Assembly (NCBI GenBank): GCA_045805505.1
Contig: JBJMLA010000075.1
Span: 1 to 64,000 of the forward strand
Reading direction: 5' to 3'
Length of the DNA: 64,000 nucleotides
Source: BP-464 sp045805505
Lineage (GTDB): Bacteria; Actinomycetota; Thermoleophilia; Solirubrobacterales; Solirubrobacteraceae
The position numbers and the translations under genes are program-made. Shown here in pieces: positions 41,010 through 49,228 of this stretch. Positions within the stretch are counted from its first letter, which is position 1. The number at the start of each line of letters is the position of its first letter. A model generated the notes under the pieces. It saw only the letters and a list, made by a program, of their open reading frames with translations, was not told where the DNA came from and made no database searches.

Positions 41010-41062
41010 CTTGAGCGGTTTCCAGCGGTCTTGAGCGGTGACCTGGATGGTCACCACTCAAG
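41010..41062. repeat. arm-type repeats and a near-perfect palindrome in the att region
   Basis: CTTGAGCGGT occurs at 41010-41019 and 41030-41039, and in inverted form with one change at 41053-41062. The last two are arms of a 33-bp palindrome, CTTGAGCGGTGACC (41030) against GGTCACCACTCAAG (41049), with one mismatch. A tandem TTTTGGGCCAG repeat lies just upstream at about 40977-40998. Placement between xis and tRNA fits integrase arm sites or an Xis operator. Confidence 0.65.
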
Positions 41063-41113
41063 CCTCGGCAACTCTCGAAGAGGCCGGATTTGCTGGGATT
41101 TTTCACTGTCTTA

Positions 41114-41203
41114 CGGAGGGGGTGGGATTCGAACCCACGGTACGGGGGTTGCCCGCACAACGGTTTTCGAGACCGCCCGATTCAACCGCTCTCGCACCCC
41201 TCC
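41114..41203 (-). tRNA. tRNA-Ser (anticodon CGA)
   Basis: Minus-strand acceptor GGAGGGG pairs with CCCCTCC; anticodon loop CTCGAAA between CGGT/ACCG stems; a long variable arm (class II); T-arm GTGGGTTCGAATCCCAC; discriminator G. CCA is not encoded. Decodes UCG. Its 3' end faces the integrase, so the last bases are the probable att core. Confidence 0.93.
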
Positions 41204-41338
41204 AGGGTCCTGCGGCTACGGCGAGCAAGGGTAGCGAGCGAAGTCCCGAGACCTCCCCAGGGTGCTCACAGGCTCCTCCCAGGTCGCGCGCCGATGCTCC
41301 TTCTCGTCAAGCAGCTCCCTACGAGAAAGAGACCCACC

Positions 41339-41950
41339 ATGACCATCCGCACCCGCAAGCTGGCCGCCGTCCTCTCCGCCACCGCCCTTCTCGGTGGTGC
41401 CGGGATCGGCGTGGCCGACGCCGCCAAGACCAAGACCTCCAACCAGACCTCCTCGCAGTCCGGTCATCCGGGCGGCAAGCGCGGCGGGCCGCTCTCCACT
41501 GCGGCCATCGAGAAGATCGCGACGTCGCTCGGGGTGACGACCGCCGACCTCAAGGCGGCGCTCGAGGCCAACAAGCCGGCCAAGCCCGCGGGCGATCCGG
41601 CGCAGGGCCCGCGCGGTGACTTCGCCGCCGACCTGGCCACCGCGCTGGGCGCCGAGACGTCGGCCGTGCAGACGATCCTCGACGCCAACCGCCCGGCCAA
41701 GCCGGCGAGCCGGCCCGCCAACGGCACCAAGCCGGCCAAGCCCGATCAGACCAAGCTGATCGCCGCCCTGGCCAGCGGCCTGAACCTCGACAGCGCGACG
41801 GTCACCGCGGCGCTCGCCAAGCTCGACGCCGCCCACGAGGCCGACCACGCCGCGCGCGAGACCGCGATGTACTCGGCGCTCGCCACCGCGCTGAACAAGA
41901 CGACGGCCGAGGTCCAGGCCGCGTTCGAGGCCAACCGCCCGGCGCGCTAG
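41339..41950 (+). CDS. secreted protein with repeated helical motifs
   Basis: 203 residues with a signal peptide (LAAVLSATALLGGAGIGVADA). The mature part has four versions of a roughly 35-residue unit, e.g. KIATSLGVTTADLKAALEAN, DLATALGAETSAVQTILDAN, and ALATALNKTTAEVQAAFEAN, each followed by a KP/RP linker. Resembles ClpR-like/spore-coat small-helix repeats seen in secreted actinobacterial proteins; function unknown. Confidence 0.75.
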   Translation: MTIRTRKLAAVLSATALLGGAGIGVADAAKTKTSNQTSSQSGHPGGKRGGPLSTAAIEKIATSLGVTTADLKAALEANKPAKPAGDPAQGPRGDFAADLATALGAETSAVQTILDANRPAKPASRPANGTKPAKPDQTKLIAALASGLNLDSATVTAALAKLDAAHEADHAARETAMYSALATALNKTTAEVQAAFEANRPAR

Positions 41951-42414
41951 CCGCGCGGGCCGCCGCCGCTGCTGCTGCGCCAGTGCTCTCCGAAGCGCCG
42001 GCGCAGCAGCGGCTCTTCGTAGGTCCGCACGAGCACGGCCATCGTCAGCGCGTAGAGCGCAGCGGCCAGCAGCAGGATCGGCTGGCGAAGCAGGAACGCC
42101 TCCCCGGCGAGCCCGGCCGTCGCCGCGACGTACATCGGGTGGCGCAGGCGCCCGTAGACGCCGCCGCGCACCGGGTTGACCGGCGGCGCGAGCGGCGAGG
42201 GCGTGCCCTCTCCTTCCCGCGCGAAGCGCACGAAGGCATCGATCAGGACGCCGACGGCGGCGAGCAGGACGAGCGCGCCGAAGGCCCGCAGCGGCCACGC
42301 CGCCGGCAGATCGTCACCCTCCGAGAACCCCGTCAGGACCCAGGGCAGGAGCGCGAGCTCGAACAGCGGGCCGACCAGGACGAAGAGGGCGCTGCCCAGG
42401 ACGGGTCGGCTCAC
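41947..42414 (-). CDS. isoprenylcysteine-methyltransferase-like membrane protein
   Basis: 155 residues from a GTG at 42414 (GTGA overlap with the response regulator). Four TM helices. The conserved motif GGVYGRLRHPMYVAATAG, then TYEEPLLRRRFGEHW is that of the PEMT/ICMT family (RHPxY and EE), which methylate small lipophilic substrates. Substrate unknown. Its stop overlaps the convergent secreted-protein stop. Confidence 0.8.
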   Translation of the reverse strand: MSRPVLGSALFVLVGPLFELALLPWVLTGFSEGDDLPAAWPLRAFGALVLLAAVGVLIDAFVRFAREGEGTPSPLAPPVNPVRGGVYGRLRHPMYVAATAGLAGEAFLLRQPILLLAAALYALTMAVLVRTYEEPLLRRRFGEHWRSSSGGGPRG

Positions 42415-42782
42415 CCGGGCGAGGGTAGGAGGACCAGCCGGCAGCGATCGAGCAGGTCGCGGGCGCCACCGTTCTTCTCGACGTAGCCGTCGGCGCCGGC
42501 GGCCAGCGCCCGCTCCTCCGCGCTCGCCCGGACCACCGCGCTGAGCACGACGATCCGCGCGTCGGGCAGCGCCGCCCGGACGCTGCGCACCGCGTCCTCC
42601 TGGGTCTCGCCCGGGAGCATCCAGTCGAGCAGCACGCCCTCGACGTCGATCGTCGGCAGCGCGTTGAGCAGCGGCGCGACCGCCCGCGCCGACGCGACGA
42701 GATCGAGCTCTGCGTCCTCGCGGACGCACAGGCCCATGAGGCTGCGGAAGTCCTCGTCGTCGTCGCACAGGGCGATACGCAT
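42411..42782 (-). CDS. stand-alone response regulator (REC domain)
   Basis: 123 residues, receiver domain only. Acidic pocket CDDDED (residues 6-11), phospho-acceptor D53 in LLDWMLPG, S81 in VVLSAV, and K103 in YVEKNGG; all switch residues are present. No output domain, so it acts through another protein. Coupled to the methyltransferase-like gene. Confidence 0.85.
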   Translation of the reverse strand: MRIALCDDDEDFRSLMGLCVREDAELDLVASARAVAPLLNALPTIDVEGVLLDWMLPGETQEDAVRSVRAALPDARIVVLSAVVRASAEERALAAGADGYVEKNGGARDLLDRCRLVLLPSPG

Positions 42783-42792
42783 GCGAGCCACG

Positions 42793-43248
42793 CTACCGCC
42801 GGGTTGCGAAGAAGTCGCGAAGCAGCTGCGCGCACTCCTCGGCGCGCACGCCGCCGACGACCGCCGGCCGGTGGTTGAGCCGCGGCTCGGCCAGCACGTC
42901 GAGCACGCTGCCGGCCGCGCCGGCCTTCGGGTCGGTGCAGCCGAACACGACGCGCGGCACGCGCGACAGCACGATCGCCCCCGCACACATCGCGCAGGGC
43001 TCGAGGGTGACGACCAGCGTGCACTCGAGCACCCGCCACGAGCCGACCGCTGCCGCCGCCCGCTGCAGGGCCAGCACCTCGGCGTGCGCGGTGGGGTCCT
43101 GACGCAGCTCGCGCTCGTTGTGGCCCGCCCCCACGACGACGCCGTCGGCGTCCCGGACGACCACCGCGCCGATCGGCACGTCGTCGTGCTCGAGCGCCAG
43201 GCGCGCCTCGCCGAGTGCGAGATCCATCAGAGCGAGTTCGTCGTGCAT
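42793..43248 (-). CDS. tadA: tRNA-specific adenosine deaminase
   Basis: 151 residues from the ATG at 43248; a Met at 43260 is also possible. PTAHAEVLALQRAA carries the zinc His and the proton-shuttle Glu; LEPCAMCAGAIVLSRV carries the two zinc Cys; VPIGAVVV and RVVFGCTDPKAG are typical TadA positions. Converts A34 to inosine in tRNA-Arg(ACG). Essential in most bacteria, so it marks the region right of the tRNA as chromosomal core. Confidence 0.88.
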   Translation of the reverse strand: MHDELALMDLALGEARLALEHDDVPIGAVVVRDADGVVVGAGHNERELRQDPTAHAEVLALQRAAAAVGSWRVLECTLVVTLEPCAMCAGAIVLSRVPRVVFGCTDPKAGAAGSVLDVLAEPRLNHRPAVVGGVRAEECAQLLRDFFATRR

Positions 43249-43312
43249 GTCTGTGGGCATCATGGTCGAAGGAAACTTCCGCGGCCCGTCGGAGTTCTCA
43301 CGTAGACCCATC

Positions 43313-44461
43313 ATGTCCCGGAAGCTCCTGTTCATCGCGCTGCTCTGCCTCGCCCTTCCGGCGAGCGCGTCCGCGCACCATCGCTGGCACGGGCCGATCG
43401 CCCACGTCGCCGGGGCGGTGCCCGACGATCCGGGCCGCGGCTCGGGCTGGCAGGCCGTGCAGTGGAACTTCTCCGGGCCCTTCGGCGTCAACGCCCAGCA
43501 GGCCTGGAACAACGTCGCGACCGCCGGCCGGCCGGGCGGCAAGGGCGTCATCGTCGCCGTGCTCGACACCGGGGTGGCCTACGCGAACCGCGGGAAGTTC
43601 AAGCGCTCGCCCGACCTCGGCGCCCGCAGCTTCGTCCAGGGCCACGACTTCGTCGACCACGACCCCTACGCCGATGACCCGCAGGGCCACGGCACCCACG
43701 TGGCGAGCACGATCGCCGAGGCCACCGACAACGGCTACGGCCTGACCGGGCTGGCCTTCGCCGCGCGGATCATGCCGGTGCGGGTGCTCGACCGCGACGG
43801 CACGGGTGATGCGAGCACGATCGCCAACGGCGTGCGCTACGCCGCCGATCACGGCGCGCAGGTCATCAACCTGTCGCTGGAGTTCGGTGCCGAGGTCACG
43901 GCCCGCAGCATCCCCAAGCTGATCAAGGCGATCCGCTACGCCCATCGCAAGGGCGCGATCATCGTCGCCGCGGCCGGCAACGAGGCCTACGGCTCGATCG
44001 CCTACCCGGCGCGGGCGACCTACGTCGTCTCGGTCAGCGCGACCACCGAGCACGGCTGCCTGGCCGACTACGCCAACCAGGGCCGCGGCCTCGACCTGGT
44101 GGCCCCCGGCGGCGGCGCCGACGCCGAGCTGGCCGACGACCCCAACTGCGCGCCCGAGGACCCGTCCGGCGGCGAGATCTCTCAGATCACCTACGTCGAC
44201 TCGCGCCGGCACTTCGGCATCAGCCGCGAGGAGGGCACGTCGATGGCGGTCCCCCACGTCGCCGCGACGGCCGCCCTGGTCATCGCCAGCGGCGTGCTGG
44301 GCGCCAAGCCCTCGCCGACCGCGCTGCTCAAGCGCCTGCAGGCCACGACGCGCGACCTCGGCGCGCCAGGCTATGACGAGTTCTACGGCTGGGGCCTGCT
44401 CGACGCCGCCGCGGCGACCGCGCCGGGCGGTCCGCTGGCGCCGGTTACGTCGTCCGGATGA
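43313..44461 (+). CDS. secreted subtilisin-like serine protease (S8)
   Basis: 382 residues with a signal peptide (LLFIALLCLALPASASA). Catalytic triad Asp85 (VAVLDTGVAY), His126 (GHGTHVAST), Ser310 (EEGTSMAVPHVAA), with oxyanion Asn223 (AAAGNEAYG). No typical inhibitor-I9 propeptide is visible; only about 60 residues precede the catalytic domain. Extracellular protein degradation. Its end overlaps the convergent stress-protein gene by 17 bases. Confidence 0.9.
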   Translation: MSRKLLFIALLCLALPASASAHHRWHGPIAHVAGAVPDDPGRGSGWQAVQWNFSGPFGVNAQQAWNNVATAGRPGGKGVIVAVLDTGVAYANRGKFKRSPDLGARSFVQGHDFVDHDPYADDPQGHGTHVASTIAEATDNGYGLTGLAFAARIMPVRVLDRDGTGDASTIANGVRYAADHGAQVINLSLEFGAEVTARSIPKLIKAIRYAHRKGAIIVAAAGNEAYGSIAYPARATYVVSVSATTEHGCLADYANQGRGLDLVAPGGGADAELADDPNCAPEDPSGGEISQITYVDSRRHFGISREEGTSMAVPHVAATAALVIASGVLGAKPSPTALLKRLQATTRDLGAPGYDEFYGWGLLDAAAATAPGGPLAPVTSSG

Positions 44462-44888
44462 TCAGGACGCTGCAGGGCGCGTGATGGGAGACCTTGTTCG
44501 GCACGCTGCCGAGCAGGAAGCGCTTCGCGCCCGTCATGCCCTTGTTGCCGACGACGATCAGGTCTGACCCGTTCTCCTCGGCGACGTCGAGGATCGCGTC
44601 GGCCGGATCGCCCTGACGAGCGAACGTCTCGGTCGTCACGCCGGCCTCGGCAGCGACCTCGGCCGCCTCGCGCAGGGTCGCCTCGACGTCCTCGCGCGGG
44701 TTGACCATCCACTGCAGGTCCTGCGGCGCCTGCTGGGCCTCCGCACGCAGCCGCGTGTCGGAGACGGGCTCGTAGGCGCTGACGATCTGGAGCTTCGCGC
44801 CCAGTGGCTTGGCGAGGGCGATGGCCTGGCGGACGGCCTCCCCCGCGGTGTCGGAGCCATCGGTGCCTACGACGATCGAGCCGAACAT
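44445..44888 (-). CDS. universal stress protein
   Basis: 147 residues. IVVGTDGSDTAGEAVRQAI at the start and VVGNKGMTGAKRFLLGSVPNKVSHHAPCSVLIIR at the end; G-x2-G-x9-G-S/N is the ATP-binding UspA pattern, so it belongs to the ATP-binding class. Acts in the cytoplasm under stress. Confidence 0.9.
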   Translation of the reverse strand: MFGSIVVGTDGSDTAGEAVRQAIALAKPLGAKLQIVSAYEPVSDTRLRAEAQQAPQDLQWMVNPREDVEATLREAAEVAAEAGVTTETFARQGDPADAILDVAEENGSDLIVVGNKGMTGAKRFLLGSVPNKVSHHAPCSVLIIRTT

Positions 44889-44895
44889 GCGCCGA

Positions 44896-44982
44896 TCATA
44901 TGAGCTTCGTGACAGCGATAACTATCCCGGCGACCACGAAGACGACGATGGCGATCTGGTACCAGATCCACGTGGGCGACAT
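44896..44982 (-). CDS. 28-residue single-pass membrane peptide
   Basis: MSPTWIWYQIAIVVFVVAGI followed by VIAVTKLI: one TM helix, almost nothing else. Seven bases before the stress-protein start, so probably co-transcribed. Short enough to be missed by gene callers; a WIWYQIA-type start recurs, in my memory, in related actinobacteria. Confidence 0.55.
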   Translation of the reverse strand: MSPTWIWYQIAIVVFVVAGIVIAVTKLI

Positions 44983-45007
44983 GTGCCGAGCATAGAATCG
45001 GCGGGCC

Positions 45008-45655
45008 GTGCCGGAATCTCCGTCATCCGACGCCGGATCGCTGTCGGCCCGCGCCCAGGAGATCCTGCGACGCGCCGACTCGCAGCTGGCGGCCCTGCGG
45101 GCGCCCGCGCCGCCTCCCGTGGCCCTGCCGGAGCCCGAGCCTGAGCAGGTCGTCCCCGAGCCCGATCCGTCGCGTCCGCCCGAGGTCCAGGACCTCGGGC
45201 AGCTCATCGACACCGTCGAGGCCGGCATCGGCGCGGCGCGCGCGCACCTCGTGGCGCTGAGCGCATCGCTCGAGCGGATCGCGCACGAGATCGCCGCCGC
45301 GACCGAGCAGCAGCGCCGAACGCTCCCGCCGATGCTCGCCGATCACGCGCGGCTGCCCGAGGAGCTCGCGGTCGCCCACCACGACGAGCCGATCGCCGAG
45401 ATCGAGGTCGAGCCGGAGCTCGAGCCGGTCGCGGAGCAGCCGGCGCCGCCGCCACCGCGCGCGGCCCCGACCGACGCCGCGCACGACGCCGCGCGGCTGG
45501 TGGCCATCGAGATGGCCGTGGCGGGCGACACCCGCGAGGGCGTCGGCCGGCGCCTGCGCGAGGACTTCGGGATCCGCGATCCGCGCGAGATCCTCGACGA
45601 CGCGTTCGGGCCCGACCCGGCCGCGGGCGGCCGGCGCTCGTCCTACGGCTCGTAG
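45008..45655 (+). CDS. hypothetical Pro/Glu-rich coiled-coil protein
   Basis: 215 residues from a GTG. Predicted helices (SLSARAQEILRRADSQLAAL and VEAGIGAARAHLVALSASLE) are separated by acidic Pro/Glu linkers; the C-terminal 50 residues (MAVAGDTREGVGRRLREDFG, then PREILDDAFG) look like a small folded domain. No signal peptide. Function unknown. Confidence 0.65.
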   Translation: MPESPSSDAGSLSARAQEILRRADSQLAALRAPAPPPVALPEPEPEQVVPEPDPSRPPEVQDLGQLIDTVEAGIGAARAHLVALSASLERIAHEIAAATEQQRRTLPPMLADHARLPEELAVAHHDEPIAEIEVEPELEPVAEQPAPPPPRAAPTDAAHDAARLVAIEMAVAGDTREGVGRRLREDFGIRDPREILDDAFGPDPAAGGRRSSYGS

Positions 45656-46191
45656 ACCGTCGGCATCGGCCGGCGAGCGTGCGCGGCGGAGACCGCGAGG
45701 CGGCGGGCGCAGGCGGCCAGGACGACGGTGAGGATGGCGATGGCCAGCAGCAGCGCGAGCGTGCGGCCGTCGATGGGCGCCGGCGCGGACCCCTGCGCGA
45801 TGGGAGTGGCTGCGGGGGCCGGGGTCTTGGCGGGCGGGTCGGGGGTGGCCGCCGGCGTGGGCTTGGGCTTCGGCTTGGGCTTCGAGTTCGTGGTGGACGG
45901 CAGCGGCGTGAGGGGACGCGCCGGCGTGGGCTTGGCGGCGGGCGTCGGCGTCGCGGCGGCGGGTGCGGGCTCGAACAGGGCCTCGGGGCTCGGCGCCGCT
46001 GCGGCCGGCGCGGTGCCGCTGCCGGTGCCGCTCGCGGACGCGGACCCGCCGTCGCCCGCGATCAGCGTCTGGCCCAGCAGCGCCTGCTCGCCGTCGCCCG
46101 GGCCGCCGTAGCCGCTGAGCAGCGAGTCCTGTCCGGCGAGCGCCGGTGGGGCGAGGACGAGCAGCAGGGTGGCGGCGAGCGCGAGCCTCAC
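45643..46191 (-). CDS. secreted Pro/Ala-rich protein with C-terminal membrane helix
   Basis: 182 residues from a GTG (GTGA overlap with the next gene upstream). Signal peptide (LALAATLLLVLAPPALAG), a long Pro/Thr/Lys-rich low-complexity region with KPKPKPKP, and a C-terminal helix (LALLLAIAILTVVLAACARRL). A surface or spacer protein, co-expressed with the polymerase-like gene. Its end overlaps the convergent 45008 gene by 13 bases. Confidence 0.7.
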   Translation of the reverse strand: MRLALAATLLLVLAPPALAGQDSLLSGYGGPGDGEQALLGQTLIAGDGGSASASGTGSGTAPAAAAPSPEALFEPAPAAATPTPAAKPTPARPLTPLPSTTNSKPKPKPKPTPAATPDPPAKTPAPAATPIAQGSAPAPIDGRTLALLLAIAILTVVLAACARRLAVSAAHARRPMPTVYEP

Positions 46192-48185
46192 GGTGTCGAG
46201 GCTACCCCCGTGCGGCCCAGCAGCGCGGCGTTGACGAGGGCCACGGTGAGCGGCCGTCGCTCGCGCAGGCGCTTGCGCGCTGCGGCGATGACCGGATCGC
46301 GCGGCGCGAGCTCCGCGGCGCGACCCAGCCGCGCGAGGGCCTCGGAACGATCACCCTGCTGGGCGGCGATGGCGCCGAGCTCGAGGTTGGCGTAGGAGCC
46401 GCGCGGCACGCGATCGATCGCATCGGCGAACGCGGCGCGGGCACGGTCGAGATCGCCGAGGCGCGTCGCGATCGAGCCCAGGACCAGGTAGGGCCGGTCG
46501 CCGAGCCGGTCGAGGCTCGCCGCGCGGTCCAGGCGCGCATACGCGGTGGCGGGATCGCGCGGCCAGCCCTTCGCGGCGGCGGCGACCTCGCGCTCGGACA
46601 GCCACGGCAGCGCGACCGAGAGCCCCAGGACGAGCGCGACCACCAGCCCCGCGAAGCCCGCCAGCGGCCGGCCGAGCGGCGGGCGTGCCCGGTGCCAGAG
46701 CTCGGGTGCGTCGCGGCACGAACACGCGAGGCCGAGCAGCGCGAAGGCGGCGGCGCCCAGGCCGCCCCACTCGAAGAACCAGTCCAGCGAGCCGTGCACG
46801 ATCCAGTAGACGGCGCCGAGGACCGACGCGCCCGCCACCACCCCGCGCAGCGGTGGCGCGTGCCACGCGGCCCGGATGCCGGCGACCAGCGCCGCGCCCA
46901 ACGCGCCGAACAGCAGCAGCGCGCCGACGATGCCGGTCTCGGCGAGCGTGCGCAGCTCGAGGCTGTGCGGATAGCGCGGCGACTCGACGCTGCGGCCGCG
47001 TTCGAGGTAGTCGGCGCCGAAGTTGTCCACGCCCACGCCCTGGAGCGCATGCTCGCCGAAGAGGTCGAGCGAGACGCGGTAGAAGTCGTAGCGGTTCGAG
47101 CCGAGGCCCTGCCCGAGACGCCCGGCCGTGCCCGCCTCGCTCTGCCCCTTCTTGAACGAGTCCCACGCGTCGCCGGCCTTGCCGCCGGGGTCGGCCACGA
47201 CGAAGATCAGCGCGGCGGCCGCCAGCAGGGCGACCGCGGGCTTCCACCGCGGCGGCGCTCCCGCCGGTGCCGTGCCGGCGGGCGCGCGGCTCGCGTCGAG
47301 CAGGGCGATGAAGAAGGTCGCCGCGGCGGCGGCCAGTGCGGTGACCGCCATGATCGGCGCCCAGCCGTGCGCGACGCTTCCGTCGTCGACGACCGCGCTG
47401 CGCACGTCGAGCAGGGACGGCACCGCGACGGCGACGGCCACCAGGACGGGCGCGAGGGCGAGCAGCGTGCGCAGCGGCCGCGGGGCGATCAGCAGCGCGG
47501 CGAGGACCATCACGGGCGCGACGAGGATCGAGCCCCGGCTCTGGCTCAGCAACGCCACGTCGGCGAGCACGACCGCGCTTCCGGCCGCGACGCCTCGCAG
47601 CAGCGCCGGGAGATCCCGCGCGCCGGCCAGGACCGCCGCGGGCCACGCGGCCATCAGGAACAGCGCGGCGTTGGCGTTCGGATAGCCCGTCGGGGCGATC
47701 AGGCGGCCGTCGACGAACAGGTCGCCGGGCCCCTCGGCGCCCGCGACGCGCGCGGCCTCGACGAGCGCGAGTCCCGTCAGGAACAGCACCCATGCGCCGA
47801 GCACGGCGGCGCCGGTGCGGCCGCGCTGGGGCCACAGCGCGAACAGCAGGAACGCGACGAGGAAGACCAGCGTGCGGTTTGCGCCGGTCCACGCGGCGCC
47901 CTGGTCGTCGGCCCACAGGATCGACGCGTAGCTCCACGCGACGTAGGCCGTGAGCAGCGCCGCGGCGACCGTGGTCGAGCGCGAGAGGGCCTGCAGCTGG
48001 TGGGGCAGGACGACGAGCGCGAGCAGCAGCAGCGCGAGCAGGACGAGCCCGCTCGGCGCCCACGCCGTGACGGGGTAGCCACCCGAGGACGCGGCGAGGA
48101 TCCCGAGGACGATCACGGCGCCGAGCAGCAGCACGGTGACCGGAGCGTCCTGCAGGTCGGCGATCGCGTCGCGCGGCCGGGGCAC
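46188..48185 (-). CDS. Wzy/O-antigen-ligase-like polymerase with TPR tail
   Basis: 665 residues from a GTG. About a dozen TM helices, a large external loop with GLGSNRYDFYRVSLDLFGEH and GVGVDNFGADYLERG, and YPHSLELRTLAETGIVGALL, which is the O-antigen ligase (PF04932) pattern. The C-terminal 130 residues are TPR-like repeats (RLDRAASLDRLGDRPYLVLG; RARAAFADAIDRVPRGSYAN; EALARLGRAAELAPRDPVIA). Polymerises or ligates exopolysaccharide at the outer face of the membrane. Confidence 0.85.
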   Translation of the reverse strand: MPRPRDAIADLQDAPVTVLLLGAVIVLGILAASSGGYPVTAWAPSGLVLLALLLLALVVLPHQLQALSRSTTVAAALLTAYVAWSYASILWADDQGAAWTGANRTLVFLVAFLLFALWPQRGRTGAAVLGAWVLFLTGLALVEAARVAGAEGPGDLFVDGRLIAPTGYPNANAALFLMAAWPAAVLAGARDLPALLRGVAAGSAVVLADVALLSQSRGSILVAPVMVLAALLIAPRPLRTLLALAPVLVAVAVAVPSLLDVRSAVVDDGSVAHGWAPIMAVTALAAAAATFFIALLDASRAPAGTAPAGAPPRWKPAVALLAAAALIFVVADPGGKAGDAWDSFKKGQSEAGTAGRLGQGLGSNRYDFYRVSLDLFGEHALQGVGVDNFGADYLERGRSVESPRYPHSLELRTLAETGIVGALLLFGALGAALVAGIRAAWHAPPLRGVVAGASVLGAVYWIVHGSLDWFFEWGGLGAAAFALLGLACSCRDAPELWHRARPPLGRPLAGFAGLVVALVLGLSVALPWLSEREVAAAAKGWPRDPATAYARLDRAASLDRLGDRPYLVLGSIATRLGDLDRARAAFADAIDRVPRGSYANLELGAIAAQQGDRSEALARLGRAAELAPRDPVIAAARKRLRERRPLTVALVNAALLGRTGVASTP

Positions 48186-48222
48186 GGGCGCGAGACGCTA
48201 CCCCTACGCTCGGATCCCGCCG

Positions 48223-49008
48223 GTGATCGACCTTCACAGCCACATCCTCCCGGGCCTCGACGACGGGGCGCCGGACCTCGCCGCCTCGCTGACGTTCGCC
48301 CGCACGGCGGTCGCCGCGGGCACGACGCGGATCGCGGCCACGCCGCACGTCGACGCCCGCTGGCGCGTCACCGCCGACCAGCGCGACGCGAAGATCGCCG
48401 ACGTCCGCGCCGCCCTTGAGGCCGAGAGCATCCCGCTCGACATCATCCCCGGCGCCGAGATCGCGCTGGACCGCTACCTCGACCTCCCCGAGGACGAGCT
48501 CGCCCGGCTGCGCCTCGGCGACGGGCCCTACCTGTTGCTCGAATCGCCGCTCTCGTCGGCCGCCGGAGCCTTCGATCAGTTCCTCGCCACGCTGCTCGGC
48601 CGCGGCGTCCGCATGCTCATCGCCCACCCCGAGCGCTGCCCCGACTTCCAGCGCCGGCCCGAGCGCCTCGCCGAGCTCGTGCGGCTCGGCGCCCTCGCGC
48701 AGGTGACCTCGGCGTCGCTGTCGGGCCGCTTCGGCTCGACGGTGCAGGAAGCCGCGCTGCACATGCTCGCCGAGGGCATCGTCCACGACATCTGCTCGGA
48801 CTCCCACGACCCGGTCCGCCGCGGCCCGGACCTCCACGAGGGCCTCGAGGCCGCCGAGCGCGAGCTCCCCGGCGCCCACGCGCTCGCCGACTGGCTCGCC
48901 GTCGACGTCCCCCACGCGATAGTCACCGGCGGCGATGTGCCGCGCCGCCCGCCCGTCGTGCTGGAGCGCCGGCGCAAGCGCGGGCGTGGGTTGTTCGGGC
49001 GCCGGTAG
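48223..49008 (+). CDS. CpsB/YwqE-type tyrosine-protein phosphatase (PHP fold)
   Basis: 261 residues from a GTG at 48223. IDLHSHILPGLDDGAPDLAA, IAATPHVDARW, IIPGAEIALD, LIAHPERCPDFQ and ICSDSHDP give the metal-binding His/Asp set of the CpsB family. Normally reverses autophosphorylation of the BY-kinase; here that kinase is the convergent gene at 49229-50575, which carries a stop. Confidence 0.88.
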   Translation: MIDLHSHILPGLDDGAPDLAASLTFARTAVAAGTTRIAATPHVDARWRVTADQRDAKIADVRAALEAESIPLDIIPGAEIALDRYLDLPEDELARLRLGDGPYLLLESPLSSAAGAFDQFLATLLGRGVRMLIAHPERCPDFQRRPERLAELVRLGALAQVTSASLSGRFGSTVQEAALHMLAEGIVHDICSDSHDPVRRGPDLHEGLEAAERELPGAHALADWLAVDVPHAIVTGGDVPRRPPVVLERRRKRGRGLFGRR

Positions 49009-49012
49009 CCGG

Positions 49013-49222
49013 CGGCGGGACAAAACAGCGGCAACGAGGAGAGGGGTGTGCGGCGGGTGCCGGCGCCCCGGGACTCCGCCAAAGTCGGCTGCCGCGGTGA
49101 ACGTCCATTCCATCCCGACATAACGGGATGGATGGGACGTTCGGCATGGAAACGCGGAGGACCGCCCGCGCCGGGGCCCAACACCACCTCCCCTCTTCGC
49201 CGCCGTTTTTTTTGTCCCGCCG
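49013..49222. repeat. 210-bp nested inverted-repeat structure
   Basis: The outer arms CGGCGGGACAAAA (49013-49025) and TTTTGTCCCGCCG (49210-49222) are perfect 13-bp inverted repeats, with further partial pairing inward (GAGGAGAGGGG against CCCCTCTTC). The centre holds a 19-bp imperfect palindrome, 49099-49117 (gaacgtccattccatcccg) and 49124-49142, two mismatches, 6-base loop. Fills the whole gap between two convergent genes. Terminator on both sides (a T8 run at 49206-49213) or a MITE-like element. Confidence 0.6.
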
Positions 49223-49228
49223 GAGGCC

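Noticed and set aside
48136..48222. Longer start for the CpsB-type phosphatase
   Set aside because: The family starts at IDLHSHxLPGxDDG; the GTG at 48223 gives this and the upstream part overlaps the divergent gene.
46351..49113. Very long (920-residue) minus-strand frame overlapping the polymerase and phosphatase genes
   Set aside because: A GC-driven shadow frame rich in Arg/Ala/Gly; the true proteins in the other frames carry full family motifs.
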